NCBI GenBank assembly: GCA_013399015.1
Contig: VWZX01008613.1
Coordinates: forward strand, 407,174 to 471,173
DNA length: 64,000 bases
DNA from: Galbula dea
Taxonomy: Eukaryota; Chordata; Aves; Piciformes; Galbulidae
Reading direction: 5' to 3'
In this document: piece after piece, positions 33,726 through 46,434 of the stretch
Layout of the letters: the number at the start of each line of letters is the position of its first letter
Numbering within the stretch: position 1 is the stretch's first letter
The notes under the pieces: model-generated
Database searches by the model: none
What the model was told of the DNA's origin: nothing
Seen by the model: the letters and a program-made list of their open reading frames with translations, nothing else
Position numbers and translations under genes: made by a program

Positions 33726-36700
33726 TTACTAACAAATAATTAAATGATAAAAATGTTAAATTTATTTAGCTTGGGTTGTTTTTACTTCAGAAGAATAGCA
33801 CTGCAGAGAACATCTAGATCTCCCAGGGGTGGTTTCACCTAGTGCCTGGCATCCCAAGCCTGCTGCTTGCCACAGAGGGATTAATTCCTGTGCTGAGGTG
33901 GTGGCTTTGGCATGGATCAACATGAAGGATGCTACCACCAGTTATCTGTTAAACCTCACCAAAACTATCTGACCTGGAGGGAGAACAAACTTCCAGATCA
34001 GACAGGCTCTAGAGGGTAGAAAGCAAGTCACCAAGATTTTACAGGGCAGTCTTGCCTGCAGAGACTCTGTGGCTCTGTTCTTACTCCATGGGCAGGTAGT
34101 TTCATTTTCCTAGATTGTAATCATGCCAATATCAATTATCCATAATAAGTCAGTCATGCAAAGTAAAACCTGACCACTGGGAGCTATTAGAGGTGATGTA
34201 CTTATTTTTTATGTGCATATTAATCTGCTAACTTTAAAGAACATTGTTAGACTGAAAAGGCACTCATTATTCAAATTAGGCTGGAAGTTATTAGGCAGAA
34301 AAGATGCTGAATGATCTCATGTGGCAACAGTGATTTACAAATATTCTTTATTAAAGCTGGAGAGAGATTGTGTTGCAGGACTTTAATTATTCTGTAAACA
34401 GTATCCTGTTGACTTGTATTAATCTCATATTTGCTTGTTTTCTTGACCTGTGTGAACAGCATGGGAATTGATTAGCATTTGTCATTTATATCCATTTAGC
34501 AGGGATGTCGAGGTAATAGAGTAACTGAGGTTACAGGGTTGGGAGAGGAAGAAATGAGAGCTAATATCTACTTTGCAGGGTGTACTCAAGGTGAGCAAGT
34601 GACTGTGAGCTGCAGCTAGACAATGTTTTGCAATTATGGTCAACTTGTCTGAAATCACAATATTTCTCAGACTTCAGTGTGACACCAAGTGGATGACTCT
34701 GCTAGTACTGCAAAGAGGTTTGTTATGGTAGTGAGTAATTAAGCTAAGTAAACTATGTATTTGCTGACTTCCAGATATGTAAAGTTCCTCCAAAGACAAA
34801 CAAGATAAGGCTACAATCTGAAGTATTTTAGGAATCTTGTGGCAGTGTGCTTTGACTAGTCCAAAGGGGTAACCATGTTTTGGGTTCTGAGCATCTTTCC
34901 CTGAGCAGATCTGGGATGACCCTTGTGACTCTGCTCTCCAAGAAGAGCTCTGTGTCTAATCCACTGCAAAACTGCCTGTGCCTCTCACTAATAATCTAAC
35001 AGACTGAGCCCAGCTCTGAAATGTGGAGGGTTGTTAATACTGAACTGTGCAGTTATGGCTAATAACATAATATGAGAAAGTGCCATTTCACTGTGGCTGA
35101 TGAGTTGGAGAGTGTGACAATCCAGAGAGAACAACAGAGGATTTATGAGAGCACTTCAGTGGATGACCAATAACTGTTAAGTGACTAAATACATGGAGCA
35201 ATTGGCAGAGAAAAATATATCTATAATGAAGAGAATCTCAGCACATGGGAGCTGAAGCTTGTTGTGAAAGGTATTAGGGCACAAAGTCAAGGCTGGGATG
35301 GATGCCTTTGGAAAAGCATCATCTATTAACCAGCTTGAGATAAAACAATTGGAAGAAAAAGGGCACATGATCTATGCATAGCCTCAGTGAGCTTCCAGCC
35401 AGCATAGCAGGGCTTTTCCTCAAAGACTTTGAAAGACTATGAGGTTTAAAAAGACCTAAAGGCTTTGTGGCACAGCCACATGCCTAGGAGATGGGTTGCT
35501 GACTTCTAACTCCATCTGTCTCAGCCAATTCTTCCAGCAGCTCTTTAAAGGGCACACAACAGAAGGAGCTCAGCAGAAGGTGTAGCAACCTCTTTGGAGA
35601 AACTTTGTCTATATGCATGTGGCTAAAACACAGGTAGGAGGTGCAGCATGTCTCATGGGCTTTTATAGTAAAGAGAGAGCTAATTTGAAATGAGAGTCCT
35701 CCAATGTCCCCAAAACAGCCCCTGAACTAAGCACAGGCTCAGAAAGTTGTGATATTAAATTGTATTTAAGCACAATCTTTTATTATCCATTTGAGTAAAG
35801 CCTGAAATGGGTCAAAAAAAAAAAAAGCAAAAAGCCTGTAGGAAACCAAGTTAAAATCTACTCTGTATCATTCCAGGGAATTTAATGAGCTCATGCAAGC
35901 CTGTGCTGGGATGAGTACACATGATGGCACCAACACTTTTATGTTTCAGTGTTTGCATGCAAGTTCAAGTTCAGCATTTCCTGGTGGGTGAAAACCTTCT
36001 TGCTGCTATTGATGAGTGTAGAGCTTCTGGGTGGGTTTCTAAAGGAGAAAAATAAGGAGGAAAAAAACCCCTAAACTAGTGAAGGAAATTAACTGCTTCA
36101 GCTTTTGGATATCTACTGTTTGCAGGAAAGTGGTTGTGTCTCAGAAGGTAGCTGAGGATGATGCAGAGCTTGCTGGGTTGACTATAGTGTCTAGAGGATG
36201 TGATGGGATGTGAGATCCAGGGCAAGACTCCATGACCAAAGAAGTTCCTTCCTGCCTAGAGTTCCTATGAGAACATCCTGACCTCCCTCCCCCTCTTCTC
36301 CACCATCTCCTTCCTCCTCCAACACAGTAATCACAGGGAGAACTGCCCAAAATTAAAGCCCAGCCTGAGTCTACTGCCACCTGGACTTGCAGCAATGTGT
36401 TCCACCCAGGCTCTTGCTAGCCTGTGCCTCACTTTCTGCCTCCAGCACATCTCCTTCAGCAAAATAGTGGAGAGATTGGTTTGCACATTTTGTGCTTGAG
36501 CCTCCACAAAAGCCTTGTGTTTCTTTCCCAAAGGTCAGAATAATTCTTGCCCTTAGTTTCAAACAAATATATCTGCTTGTAGGCAAAGTCCATCCTGGGA
36601 ATGTTCTGTGGGAAAAGCAGAAAGTTAGGGGAGGTCTGAGTAGGGAAAGCATGGGGGAACCTAGAGCTAGCATTTATCTGTTGTTTAAAGCTGTCACTGC

Positions 36701-38369
36701 CTCTTTTCCTCTTTCTTGCTGCTTCTGAAGAACATTTATCCACAGAATGCTTTAAAAGAAGCTTGCTCTAGTGACTTTTTTTTGCTGTTGGTGCTGGTTT
36801 TTTAATCAGTGTCTCTCAAAACATTTTTTCAGCAAGCAGAACAAAACTCCTTACCTCATTTAACAGCAGATGAAGTGAATTGCCCCTTGTCATGTATTTT
36901 ATACCATCATCAGAGCTGGAAATGGAACCAAGTTTCTTGTGCAATGTACTGCTAACACTGCTCTGCTGTCTGAGAAAGGAAAAAAAAAACCCAATTAAAT
37001 CCCCTCAAATACTTTATAACTAAATATTCCCTAACACAGAGGCATAAAAATGGGCATTTGCCATGCTGGAAAGGTCCTTCTGGCACTTGGTGATTAATAG
37101 TCACAGCCAAGAAAAGCCTCTGTGTCATGAGTGTTCTCTGGTGCAATCATCTTCATGTCCTGCACATGAGTAGGGAAACATCAAAGGGAGCTGCAGCCCT
37201 GGAGAATGGCAGCAGAATTTGGGCTAGAGAGCTTGAAAATCAGCTTGTTCTTGCACATATGCACAGACTCTGGGGGGGAGGACTGCTTGCCTGGAGTAGT
37301 GACAGTGAGTGTTTCATGGAGCATGAAGGTTGTGATGGGCTATTGCACATCTCTCCCACCAGCTCCTTTGCAACACAGGGTAAAGAATAATTTTGGCATT
37401 TGGATGCCAACTACTTCTTGGCTCTATGGTAGAGTAGTACTGTTGCTTACTTCATTTTATTTTTAGCCTGCTGCTGACAGAGCTCTTGGGAGGGATTTTG
37501 GGGCTTTTCTGCTTATTTCACACAGTGGCAACTCTTGCCCAACTTAGCTGGCCATGGAGGGTGCAGAAAAAGCAAATCAACCCAAAATTTGGCACACAAG
37601 GTTGCCTTGGTTCCCTTCAGAGATGCATTTCAGAGCATGGGGAACAACTCATCCCCATCTTAAACACTCTTCAGCTTGCTTAAAAACTACTTGTGTCACT
37701 TCTGAGCCCCCTCAGCATTGTCCATGGTTATAAATAGAGAGGGACAGCTCCAAGGAAAAGCTTTCAACACTTCCAGTTATCTGTCAACAGCCTCTCACAA
37801 ATGCAATAGTCTTTTCTCCCAGAAGAGACTTTTGGTTTACTGGTGATTTGTGTTTTTCTCCTTTTCTTGTACAGGATGTGGAAACAAAGACAATATATGG
37901 CTTTGATTAGCTTTTTTTTTCCTCCCTTACTTCAGCAGTCTCTAGAGGTAGAAATGAGATGTATGAAGCTCCCAGGGCAAGTTCTGCTCTCTGCCAGGGT
38001 ATCATCAGTCCTAAATGACAAATCCTGCCTGGGTGATTCTGGGTTGGTCACCTTTTTAAAGCACAGGTCTTGGGGCCAAAGCTTCTGTTAATGAAAAGCT
38101 CCTCATTGAAGAGTCCATTGAACAGGGTGAAGGCTGCTGCGCATCACTGCAGACAGCCAGGACTTGGTCCAGCCCCCAGGACACAGCTCATCCATGCCCT
38201 TGCATCCTTGCATTGTGCAAAGAGGAGGTTTAGGAGTGCCAGTAGATTATATGTATCTGAGTCCAGCCCTAGGTCACAGTCTCCAGTCCAGCCTTACCAT
38301 CCTCTACACCTTGGTGTGATTTTTCCCCCATGCTGATGCTTTCTGAGGCAGCACAGTTTCAGGGGATCA
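33726..38369. other. Intergenic stretch, no gene seen
   Basis: About 4.6 kb with no recognised exon. The part at 34080-34510 is AT-rich with many TAAT and ATTA cores and might include conserved non-coding sequence, which cannot be tested here. An A run sits at 35816-35826. Confidence 0.4.
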
Positions 38370-38945
38370 TAAAATCACAGAATGATAGAATGGTTTGGGT
38401 TGGAAGGAGCCTTCTCTTCTCCAGGCTCAACAACCCCAACTCTCTTAGCCTGTCCTCACACCAGAGAGCTTCCAGCCCTCAGATCATTTCTGTGGCCTCC
38501 TCTGGACCCACTCCACCAGATCCATGTCTGTGCTGTGCTGAGGACTCCAGAGCTGGCCCCAGCACTGCAGCTGAGCTCTCCCCAGAGCAGAGCAGAGGCA
38601 AAATCCCCTCCCTGCCCTGCTGGCTATGCTGCTAGGGATGCAGCCCAGGACAGGGTTGTCTTCTGGGCTGAGAGCACACATTGCTTCCTCATCTCCAGAT
38701 TTTCATCCACCAGCACCCCCAAGTCCTTCTCCACAGGGCTGCTCTCAATCCCTTCATCTCCCAGCCTGGACTGATACTGGGGGTTGCCCAGGACCTTGCA
38801 CTTGGCCTTGTTGACCCTCATGAGGTTCACATGAGCCCACTTCTTAAGCTTGTCCAGGTCTCTCTGGATGGGTTCCTATCCCTCAAGTTTGTCAACCACA
38901 CCACTCATTCTGGCACCATCCTTCTTTCCTGCTGATGTAGCAATT
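38370..38945 (-). repeat. CR1 LINE fragment with internal deletion
   Basis: Antisense copy. The 3' tip (ATGATAGAATGGTTTGGGTT, GGAAGGA) is joined directly to ORF2-end sequence (GCCTTCTCTTCTCCAGGCTC), missing a few hundred bases present in the copies at 6233 and 56718. It then runs through ORF2 toward GGATGGGTTCCTATCCCTCA. The rightmost part, from 38672, is repeated at 40733. Confidence 0.9.
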
Positions 38946-40177
38946 GGCACTTGTGGGCACCTGGATACTCCTCAAAGGCTGATTAGGTTCACCCTGGGAG
39001 TTTATTTGACTGTGTGGGTCCTTGGCATCTGCCTCCCAGTTCAGCCCTAAGACATCTCTAAGCAGAGGTGTGCAGGACAGAGCATAAAAATGGAAGGAAG
39101 CCTTCAGGAAGCTCTGCACAAGGGTAGACCATCCCTTAAGGCAGTTACAGCTCCTCTTCCTGTTTTAAGATTATTGTCTTATTCTGCAACCAATTCAGAG
39201 GCTGCTTTTGCACCTCAGTTTACCTAGCAGCAAACCAGAGAGCATCCCAGGGTGCAAGGAGTGTGCAGCCTGACCTGGCCATTAGCAGGATTGTTTAGCT
39301 TTGGGGATTCTCCAAAAGGATATTATTGATTTTCTGGCAAATCAAGGCAGCAAATGTTTAGCACAGCTCTTGAGTGGTTGAAGTCCTTTCATGCTTGGAA
39401 GAAAGCATGACTGTAGGAGTCCCATCCACAGCAGATCAGAAAGGGCTTGAAAACCATTTACAATAAAAAGGGGATTTTTGGGGAATGAAACCTTTTATTT
39501 TATCTCCTTATGTTTTTCATTTGCCAGACAAGTGGGAGAGAAGTGCTGAGAAAGCAGCATGAATAGCAAGGCAAAGATAAAAGCCACACTCTCCTCCTGC
39601 TTACACTTTAATTTTCCTTAGCCTTTGGCTCACTTGATGGTGTCTGCAGCATTTTGCCTTTCTGGGGTGAAAAGGATCAGCAGAAAATAAAAGCCTTTTT
39701 GTTTTTCCTTAAAGAACAATAGTGGTCATGTGGTTAAAAAGCATCCTGCTCAGACGGAAGAAAAATACAAAGAGGGAGCACAGATATTATTCAGCTCTTC
39801 TGAGTAGAGAATTTCTGATCTGAAACAAGCTCCAGACTCCCTCAAGTCACATCACAGAGGCACTGGGGATCATTTCCACTTAGTATTTGATGAGAATTTT
39901 GTCATCAATATGACACCTTTCAGACTTTACCCTGCTTGTCAAATTTGGTTAACACTGTAAAAAGGGCTAAAATTGTTTTAGGGCTGCCACAGGAAGACAG
40001 ATAACACACACAGTGTGACCATGAAACCTTCTTTCCTTAAGAAAGTAGGCTAAGAAAGCAAGAGACCTGGCCCATAGTACTTTATGCCTCAGTTTTCCTA
40101 CTCTACAGGGGTGCTACAAGGTTTCCTTTCTTTTCTAGAGCAGTGAACAGAAACTCCCTGGCTGCTGCAAACCAATG

Positions 40178-40204
40178 CCACTAAAATGGACTTCATTTTA
40201 GTGG
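40178..40204. repeat. Perfect 11-bp hairpin
   Basis: CCACTAAAATG (40178-40188) and CATTTTAGTGG (40194-40204) are exact inverted repeats around a 5-base loop. The same hairpin occurs in duplication copy 2 at 42239-42265. It does not belong to a recognised element. Confidence 0.8.
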
Positions 40205-40367
40205 TTTCTTTACTAAAGGAGTGATACCATAAGTGGAAGTCTTCTGCTTCCTATGTATATGAGACATTGGTATAATCACTGACCAGGTCTGGGGACTTCA
40301 CAGAGCCCTGCAAAAGTGTTGTCACAGTTTCTGAGGCTCCAAGAAATCACTTTACTGTTGCCTAAAG

Positions 40368-40615
40368 AAGTCTCCAGGGAGACCTTCTTGCAGCCTTTCA
40401 GTACTTAAAGGGGCTATCAAAAGCCAGGCTATTTAGCAGGGCCTGTAGTGACAGGACAAGGGGTGATGCTTTGGAACTAAAAGAGGGAGATTTAGACTGG
40501 ATATAAGGAAGGAATTTTTCACAATGAGGGTGTGAGACACTGGCACAGGCTGCCCAGAGAGGTGGCAGATGCCATACCCTTGGAACCATTCAAAGCTTCC
40601 TGACTCTGCTGAGTA
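40368..40615 (+). repeat. CR1 LINE fragment in duplication copy 1
   Basis: Sense copy from AGTCTCCAGGGAGACCTTCT through GACAGGACAAGGGGTGATGC to CCTTGGAACCATTCAAAGCT. The final 3' tip is missing. Confidence 0.88.
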
Positions 40616-40731
40616 GTGCTTTCTCCTCTGCAGCTCAAATCAAAATGATTTACATCAGTTTTTTGTGAATGAGGATTAGTTTCATATCTTCCAGGCACCC
40701 CAAGTCTACATGATGTGAAAGCAACTTATGG

Positions 40732-40732
40732 N
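40732..40732. other. Assembly gap (single N) at duplication junction
   Basis: The only ambiguous base in the window. It falls exactly between the last base of copy 1 (CTTATGG) and the first base of copy 2 (GAGCACAC), so the junction itself is not sequenced. Confidence 0.98.
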
Positions 40733-41006
40733 GAGCACACATTGCTGCCTCATCTCCAGATTTTCATCTACCAGCACCACCAAGTCCTTCTCCACAGGGC
40801 TGCTCTCAATCCCTTCATCTCCCAGCCTGGACTGATACTGGGGGTTGCCCAGGACCTTGCACTTGGCCTTGTTGACCCTCATGAGGTTCACATGAGCCCA
40901 CTTCTTAAGCTTGTCCAGGTCTCTCTGGATGGGTTCCTATCCCTCAAGTTTGTCAACCACACCACTCATTCTGGCACCATCCTTCTTTCCTGCTGATGTA
41001 GCAATT
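40733..41006 (-). repeat. CR1 LINE fragment in duplication copy 2
   Basis: Same antisense ORF2 segment as 38672-38945, beginning abruptly at the N. Confidence 0.88.
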
Positions 41007-42238
41007 GGCACTTGTGGGCACCTGGATACTCCTCAAAGGCTGATTAGGTTCACCCTGGGAGTTTATTTGACTGTGTGGGTCCTTGGCATCTGCCTCCCAG
41101 TTCAGCCCTAAGACATCTCTAAGCAGAGGTGTGCAGGACAGAGCATAAAAATGGAAGGAAGCCTTCAGGAAGCTCTGCACAAGGGTAGACCATCCCTTAA
41201 GGCAGTTACAGCTCCTCTTCCTGTTTTAAGATTATTGTCTTATTCTGCAACCAATTCAGAGGCTGCTTTTGCACCTCAGTTTACCTAGCAGCAAACCAGA
41301 GAGCATCCCAGGGTGCAAGGAGTGTGCAGCCTGACCTGGCCATTAGCAGGATTGTTTAGCTTTGGGGATTCTCCAAAAGGATATTATTGATTTTCTGGCA
41401 AATCAAGGCAGCAAATGTTTAGCACAGCTCTTGAGTGGTTGAAGTCCTCTCATGCTTGGAAGAAAGCATGACTGTAGGAGTCCCATCCACAGCAGATCAG
41501 AAAGGGCTTGAAAACCATTTACAATAAAAAGGGGATTTTTGGGGAATGAAACCTTTTATTTTATCTCCTTATGTTTTTCATTTGCCAGACAAGTGGGAGA
41601 GAAGTGCTGAGAAAGCAGCATGAATAGCAAGGCAAAGATAAAAGCCACACTCTCCTCCTGCTTACACTTTAATTTTCCTTAGCCTTTGGCTCACTTGATG
41701 GTGTCTGCAGCATTTTGCCTTTCTGGGGTGAAAAGGATCAGCAGAAAATAAAAGCCTTTTTGTTTTTCCTTAAAGAACAATAGTGGTCATGTGGTTAAAA
41801 AGCATCCTGCTCAGACGGAAGAAAAATACAAAGAGGGAGCACAGATATTATTCAGCTCTTCTGAGTAGAGAATTTCTGATCTGAAACAAGCTCCAGACTC
41901 CCTCAAGTCACATCACAGAGGCACTGGGGATCATTTCCACTTAGTATTTGATGAGAATTTTGTCATCAATATGACACCTTTCAGACTTTACCCTGCTTGT
42001 CAAATTTGGTTAACACTGTAAAAAGGGCTAAAATTGTTTTAGGGCTGCCACAGGAAGACAGATAACACACACAGTGTGACCATGAAACCTTCTTTCCTTA
42101 AGAAAGTAGGCTAAGAAAGCAAGAGACCTGGCCCATAGTACTTTATGCCTCAGTTTTCCTACTCTACAGGGGTGCTACAAGGTTTCCTTTCTTTTCTAGA
42201 GCAGTGAACAGAAACTCCCTGGCTGCTGCAAACCAATG

Positions 42239-42265
42239 CCACTAAAATGGACTTCATTTTAGTGG
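42239..42265. repeat. Perfect 11-bp hairpin, copy 2
   Basis: Duplicate of the hairpin at 40178-40204, identical in both arms and loop. Confidence 0.8.
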
Positions 42266-42428
42266 TTTCTTTACTAAAGGAGTGATACCATAAGTGGAAG
42301 TCTTCTGCTTCCTATGTATATGAGACATTGGTATAATCACTGACCAGGTCTGGGGACTTCACAGAGCCCTGCAAAAGTGTTGTCACAGTTTCTGAGGCTC
42401 CAAGAAATCACTTTACTGTTGCCTAAAG

Positions 42429-42672
42429 AAGTCTCCAGGGAGACCTTCTTGCAGCCTTTCAGTACTTAAAGGGGCTATCAAAAGCCAGGCTATTTAGCAG
42501 GGCCTGTAGTGACAGGACAAGGGGTGATGCTTTGGAACTAAAAGAGGGAGATTTAGACTGGATATAAGGAATTTTTCACAATGAGGGTGTGAGACACTGG
42601 CACAGGCTGCCCAGAGAGGTGGCAGATGCCATACCCTTGGAACCATTCAAAGCTTCCTGACTCTGCTGAGTA
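42429..42672 (+). repeat. CR1 LINE fragment in duplication copy 2
   Basis: Duplicate of 40368-40615 with a 4-base deletion near 42570. Confidence 0.88.
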
Positions 42673-42788
42673 GTGCTTTCTCCTCTGCAGCTCAAATCAA
42701 AATGATTTACATCAGTTTTTTGTGAATGAGGATTAGTTTCATATCTTCCAGGCACCCCAAGTCTACATGATGTGAAAGCAACTTATGG

Positions 42789-44734
42789 GAGGTGGCAGTG
42801 GAGGGGAATTTACTGTTCCAGCAGCAAAATGTCTGCTGCAGAAGGGAGCAAGAGAACCACTTGTGCATGTAAGAGGCTGACATTTCATTCACAAGGTAAA
42901 GATGAAGCAGTAACAGAGAGAGCAAGAAGCCAACACAGGTCTGATAGAAGGTAGCACAGGCTGTAAATGACATTGCAAAACCACTCAACTGCAGTAGATG
43001 TTTGAATCCCAGACCTACCATTTCTGCTGTGGAGTTTTCACTCCACCAAGGGGAAAATGAGGCACTCAGAGAATGTCACAGTGGGTCAAAGCCAGAGCTT
43101 GTGAGGGCTGGAGGAGTGCAGGAAGAAATGCACCATCCCTGCAATACTCTGGTGAAGAGAAGGCAGGAGAATTACCAGTGCACTGAGGGTAATGCTGGGG
43201 TTTGTAATTCCTGCACTTTCCCTAGTGCAGAAGTTCTCAATAACTTCTCTTGGTTTGCAGGTGCCTCTGTTTCCTGCTGAGTAGTAGATCCCTGAAGAGC
43301 AAAGTTAAGCTCACTGACAAGAGTTTTGATTTCTTAATTACTTTTCATGGGCTCTAAGACCACATTTCCTCCTGAGATTTGTAGACAACAGCCTGAAGGC
43401 AACTGATAAGTTTATTAAAGTATCTGCTGTTACTTTGAAGCCCTGGAGTTCCTATTAATAGCCTAATGATACTGCCTATGTGCTTAAGGGGAGGAAATTG
43501 CCTCCCTCCCCCTATTTGCTCTTATGTAAAGCTACTGGGACTGGCATGCTGTTCAGGTGGCCCTGTGGAGGATGGGGCATTGCAGCACCAGTATCATTGC
43601 ATACTGATATGGCTGAACAGCTCTGGGAAGGAGATTCATGCCTCAGCAGCCTGGACTACTGGCAGAGCAAATATGTAACTGTTCACCCCAAGGACAAAGC
43701 CAATTTGGCAGTATTTGATCACAAGAGGCAACATCTAGCTAGCAGCAGAGAGAGGACTTCCTCTGTTGACTTCTGAACTGAGGCCAGTTGTTTGTTTTCT
43801 TAAGCAAGCACTTTCAGTCACGTCATTCAGGCATGACAGGGAGACTTGAGGAATGAAGAGGCTATTTGCCATAGCCCTTCAAAACTTGCCTTTAACTCCT
43901 GCTATCATCCAAACCTCAGCTCTCATGTAAAAACTCTGGTTTTAACCCTAGAACCAAATGAAGCATCTTCAGAGAGTTAAAGGATAGGGTCAGTGCCTTC
44001 ACTCTACTAGTCTAAGAACATGTTCAATGTTCTTGTTCTGATCTTCATTTAGATTACTTTCAGATCCAGGGGGTGAATTACTCAGACCCTGTAATGAAGT
44101 GAATAACTTGCTTTATTGCAGAGGAACTCTGTTCTCTCAGGAGCACCCAGGGTTTGCTATTTCTCCTCCACTTTTCTTTTCATGCCTGATGGCATAAATC
44201 AGCACTGACCTCAGCAGTCAGAGTAACAAACAGCACATGGAAAGGAAGAAAGGGTAGAGATGTCCCTGGATCTTCTCTCTCTGTGTCAGTCTCTCATGCT
44301 TTGCACCTGGAACAGAACAACTGCATTTGTGGGGCTGATGTTCCTCTGCCCTTTAACCAGGGAGGTGTTGAGCAGAGGAGCTGGTCCTGCAAGGGCCTTG
44401 AGATGTAGCAGCATTCCTTGGCACAAACATAAACAAGTACAGGAGGTAGATCAAGGAACCAAGCATAGTGTGTCTGGCTCCTAGGTTTTCAGTTGTTGGT
44501 GCCCCTGTTGGGAAGTTCTTCCACTAATCCATGTAACTGCAAAGCAATAAATACACTTGGGGATTTCTGCCCCAATTAAGTTTCATAACAGAATTGAATA
44601 AATGAAGGGTACAGGGGACTGTAGTTGAAAGGAGGTCAGATAATCAAGTTCTAAACAAAGGCTCTTATTTCCTTAGGCTGTGGCTCATGTAAAAGATGGC
44701 ATCTCTGTTCTCTTTAATCTACCAGTGAGCTAGA
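42789..44734. other. Intergenic stretch, no gene seen
   Basis: No exon or repeat is recognised. Small open frames lack domain content. Confidence 0.45.
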
Positions 44735-45008
44735 TGAGGAGGTTCAGTGCACCCACAGTCATTTTGCAGATCACACAATGTTGGGTGAGTGTTGATCTAC
44801 CTGAGGGAGGATCTACTAGGAGGATCTACAGAGGGATCTGGACAGGATGGTTTGACATGCCGAGGCCAATGGGATGAGGTTCAACAAGGTGAACAACCAG
44901 GTTGTGCACTTAGGTCACAACAACTCTATGAGTGCTCCAGGTTTGGGAAAAAGTGGCTGGAAAATTGCCTAGTGGGAAAGGACCCAAGAGTGCTGGTGGA
45001 TCCTTTCC
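44735..45008 (+). repeat. CR1 LINE fragment, internal ORF2 part
   Basis: Sense fragment of the CR1 reverse-transcriptase ORF, recognised by GAGGGATCTGGACAGGATGG, ATGAGGTTCAACAAGGTGAA and GACCCAAGAGTGCTGGTGGA. Unlike most copies here it lacks the 3' UTR. Confidence 0.88.
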
Positions 45009-46317
45009 TAAAGCAGGGCTTGCATTGAACCTTGTCCATCTGAATGTAACCCTGATAATGGCAGCTGTCATTCCCTGGGCAAAGAAAGCTTTGTCACCAC
45101 TGGCTTTGGTTTTTACTTGAAGTGTTTTCCTGGTGACCACTTCTGTTTGTGCTGCTGATCATATCCCACCACTATATAAATCAAATGTTCTATGCTGTCT
45201 TTGTGGCACTGGGGCAGAGGTTTGGGGCACTTTGGTTATGAGATGGAGGTAAAAAAAAATACAAATCAAGCAGAAACAACTTAGTAATGAAATCCTAAAG
45301 CCATCTGGATTTAAAGGCAAAAGCCAGACTGACTTTAAAACCTGCAGTGACTGTCTCATGGGGATGAGGAATAGCTCTGATTTCCCCCCCCACCCTTCTG
45401 AGGCCAGTCAGAAAAGTGCCCCTAAATTATGGAGACATTGAAAATGAGGGAGGATATGAAGAGCAGACTTCCCATGGAGCCAATCCTCTGCCCAGCAATG
45501 CTCACTCTCCCATCTGGTCCCAGCACATACAGCTCCTGGGAGCTATGATCTAGTCAACAACTGGAGTGTGGAGATGGAACTAGAATGCTCCTCTGAGAAG
45601 GTTGGTCAGGGTAGACAGACTAAGCCATGAGTATTAACAGAGTAAATATCCTTGTTCCTCAGGATGTCAAGTAGTTCAGAGGAGCTGTGCACAACATTCA
45701 TGGGAAAGAAGGCCAAAACCTTGGGTATCTGCACAGGACAGTGGATGTGATGGTGCTTGGGTGATCACCAACCTGTCTGACTCCATTAGGGAGTGATTAG
45801 CACTGGATTCCCAGGGAAAAACAGCCTCTGAAATTGTAAAGCCACTTCTCTACCTCTGCCAGAGTTTGGTAACCTTGTGTAGCTGCCAGAGATCAACCTG
45901 TTCCCCAAATATTCATGAGACAGGACAGGTATTCCTGCATGGAGTTTCATTTCTCCACATGAGATAGACCCTTAGGGAATGTGTGTCTTATTGTCAGCCC
46001 TGATTGTTTGGAGGGAGGCTGCTTAAGGAGAAATGTCTTCTGCAAAGTGGGGAACAGAATGGAATCTGGCATTTGGCCTTTTCTTCTCTCAGGGAAAAAA
46101 GGTGTAATTTGGACCACATTAAGCAGTGATGCTGAATGGCAGAGTAGGTAGTTAGAAAAGGATATGGAAAAGTTCTCCCTGCTTGTTTAGGTGGGGAAGT
46201 CTAGTTCTTCACAGCCTCATGGAGCAGTAAATGATTGACACTTTGCTTTTATGTCATGGGCATGTAAAGCAAGACCTAGTGGATTTCTGAGCCTTTCTTG
46301 TAGAAATCTGGTCTTTC
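45009..46317. other. Intergenic stretch, no gene seen
   Basis: No exon or repeat is recognised. A C run lies at 45385-45393. Confidence 0.45.
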
Positions 46318-46392
46318 TGGAGCCTTCTCTTCTTCAGGCTGAACAACCCCAGCTTTCCCAGCTTGTCCTCACAGGAAAGCTGCTCCTAACAG
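46318..46392 (-). repeat. Small CR1 fragment
   Basis: Antisense ORF2-end piece (GAGCCTTCTCTTCTTCAGGC, CAGCTTGTCCTCACAGGAAA). Confidence 0.75.
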
Positions 46393-46434
46393 AGCCAGGA
46401 CACAGCCTATGATTGACCAAACTGTCTAACTTTT

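Larger units (their letters stand above)
38672..40731 (+). repeat. 2.06-kb tandem duplication, copy 1
   Basis: Repeated almost base for base at 40733-42788, offset 2061. I saw three substitutions within the first 50 bases, one T/C difference (39388 against 41449) and one 4-base indel (near 40508), and none elsewhere in a line-by-line comparison. It contains part of a CR1 (minus), about 1.4 kb of unique sequence without a gene, a hairpin and a CR1 (plus). Confidence 0.96.
40733..42788 (+). repeat. 2.06-kb tandem duplication, copy 2
   Basis: Second copy of 38672-40731. It starts inside a CR1 that has no 3' tip here, and continues into unique sequence after CTTATGG at 42782-42788, where copy 1 hits the N. 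No gene is seen in the 1.4 kb between its two CR1 parts. Confidence 0.96.

Noticed and set aside
33508..33735. Minus-strand Leu/Ser/Phe-rich frame
   Set aside because: Pure translation of the purine microsatellite.
38672..42788. Recent biological duplication carrying a gene
   Set aside because: Neither copy contains a recognisable exon, and the single N at the exact junction makes an assembly cause more likely.
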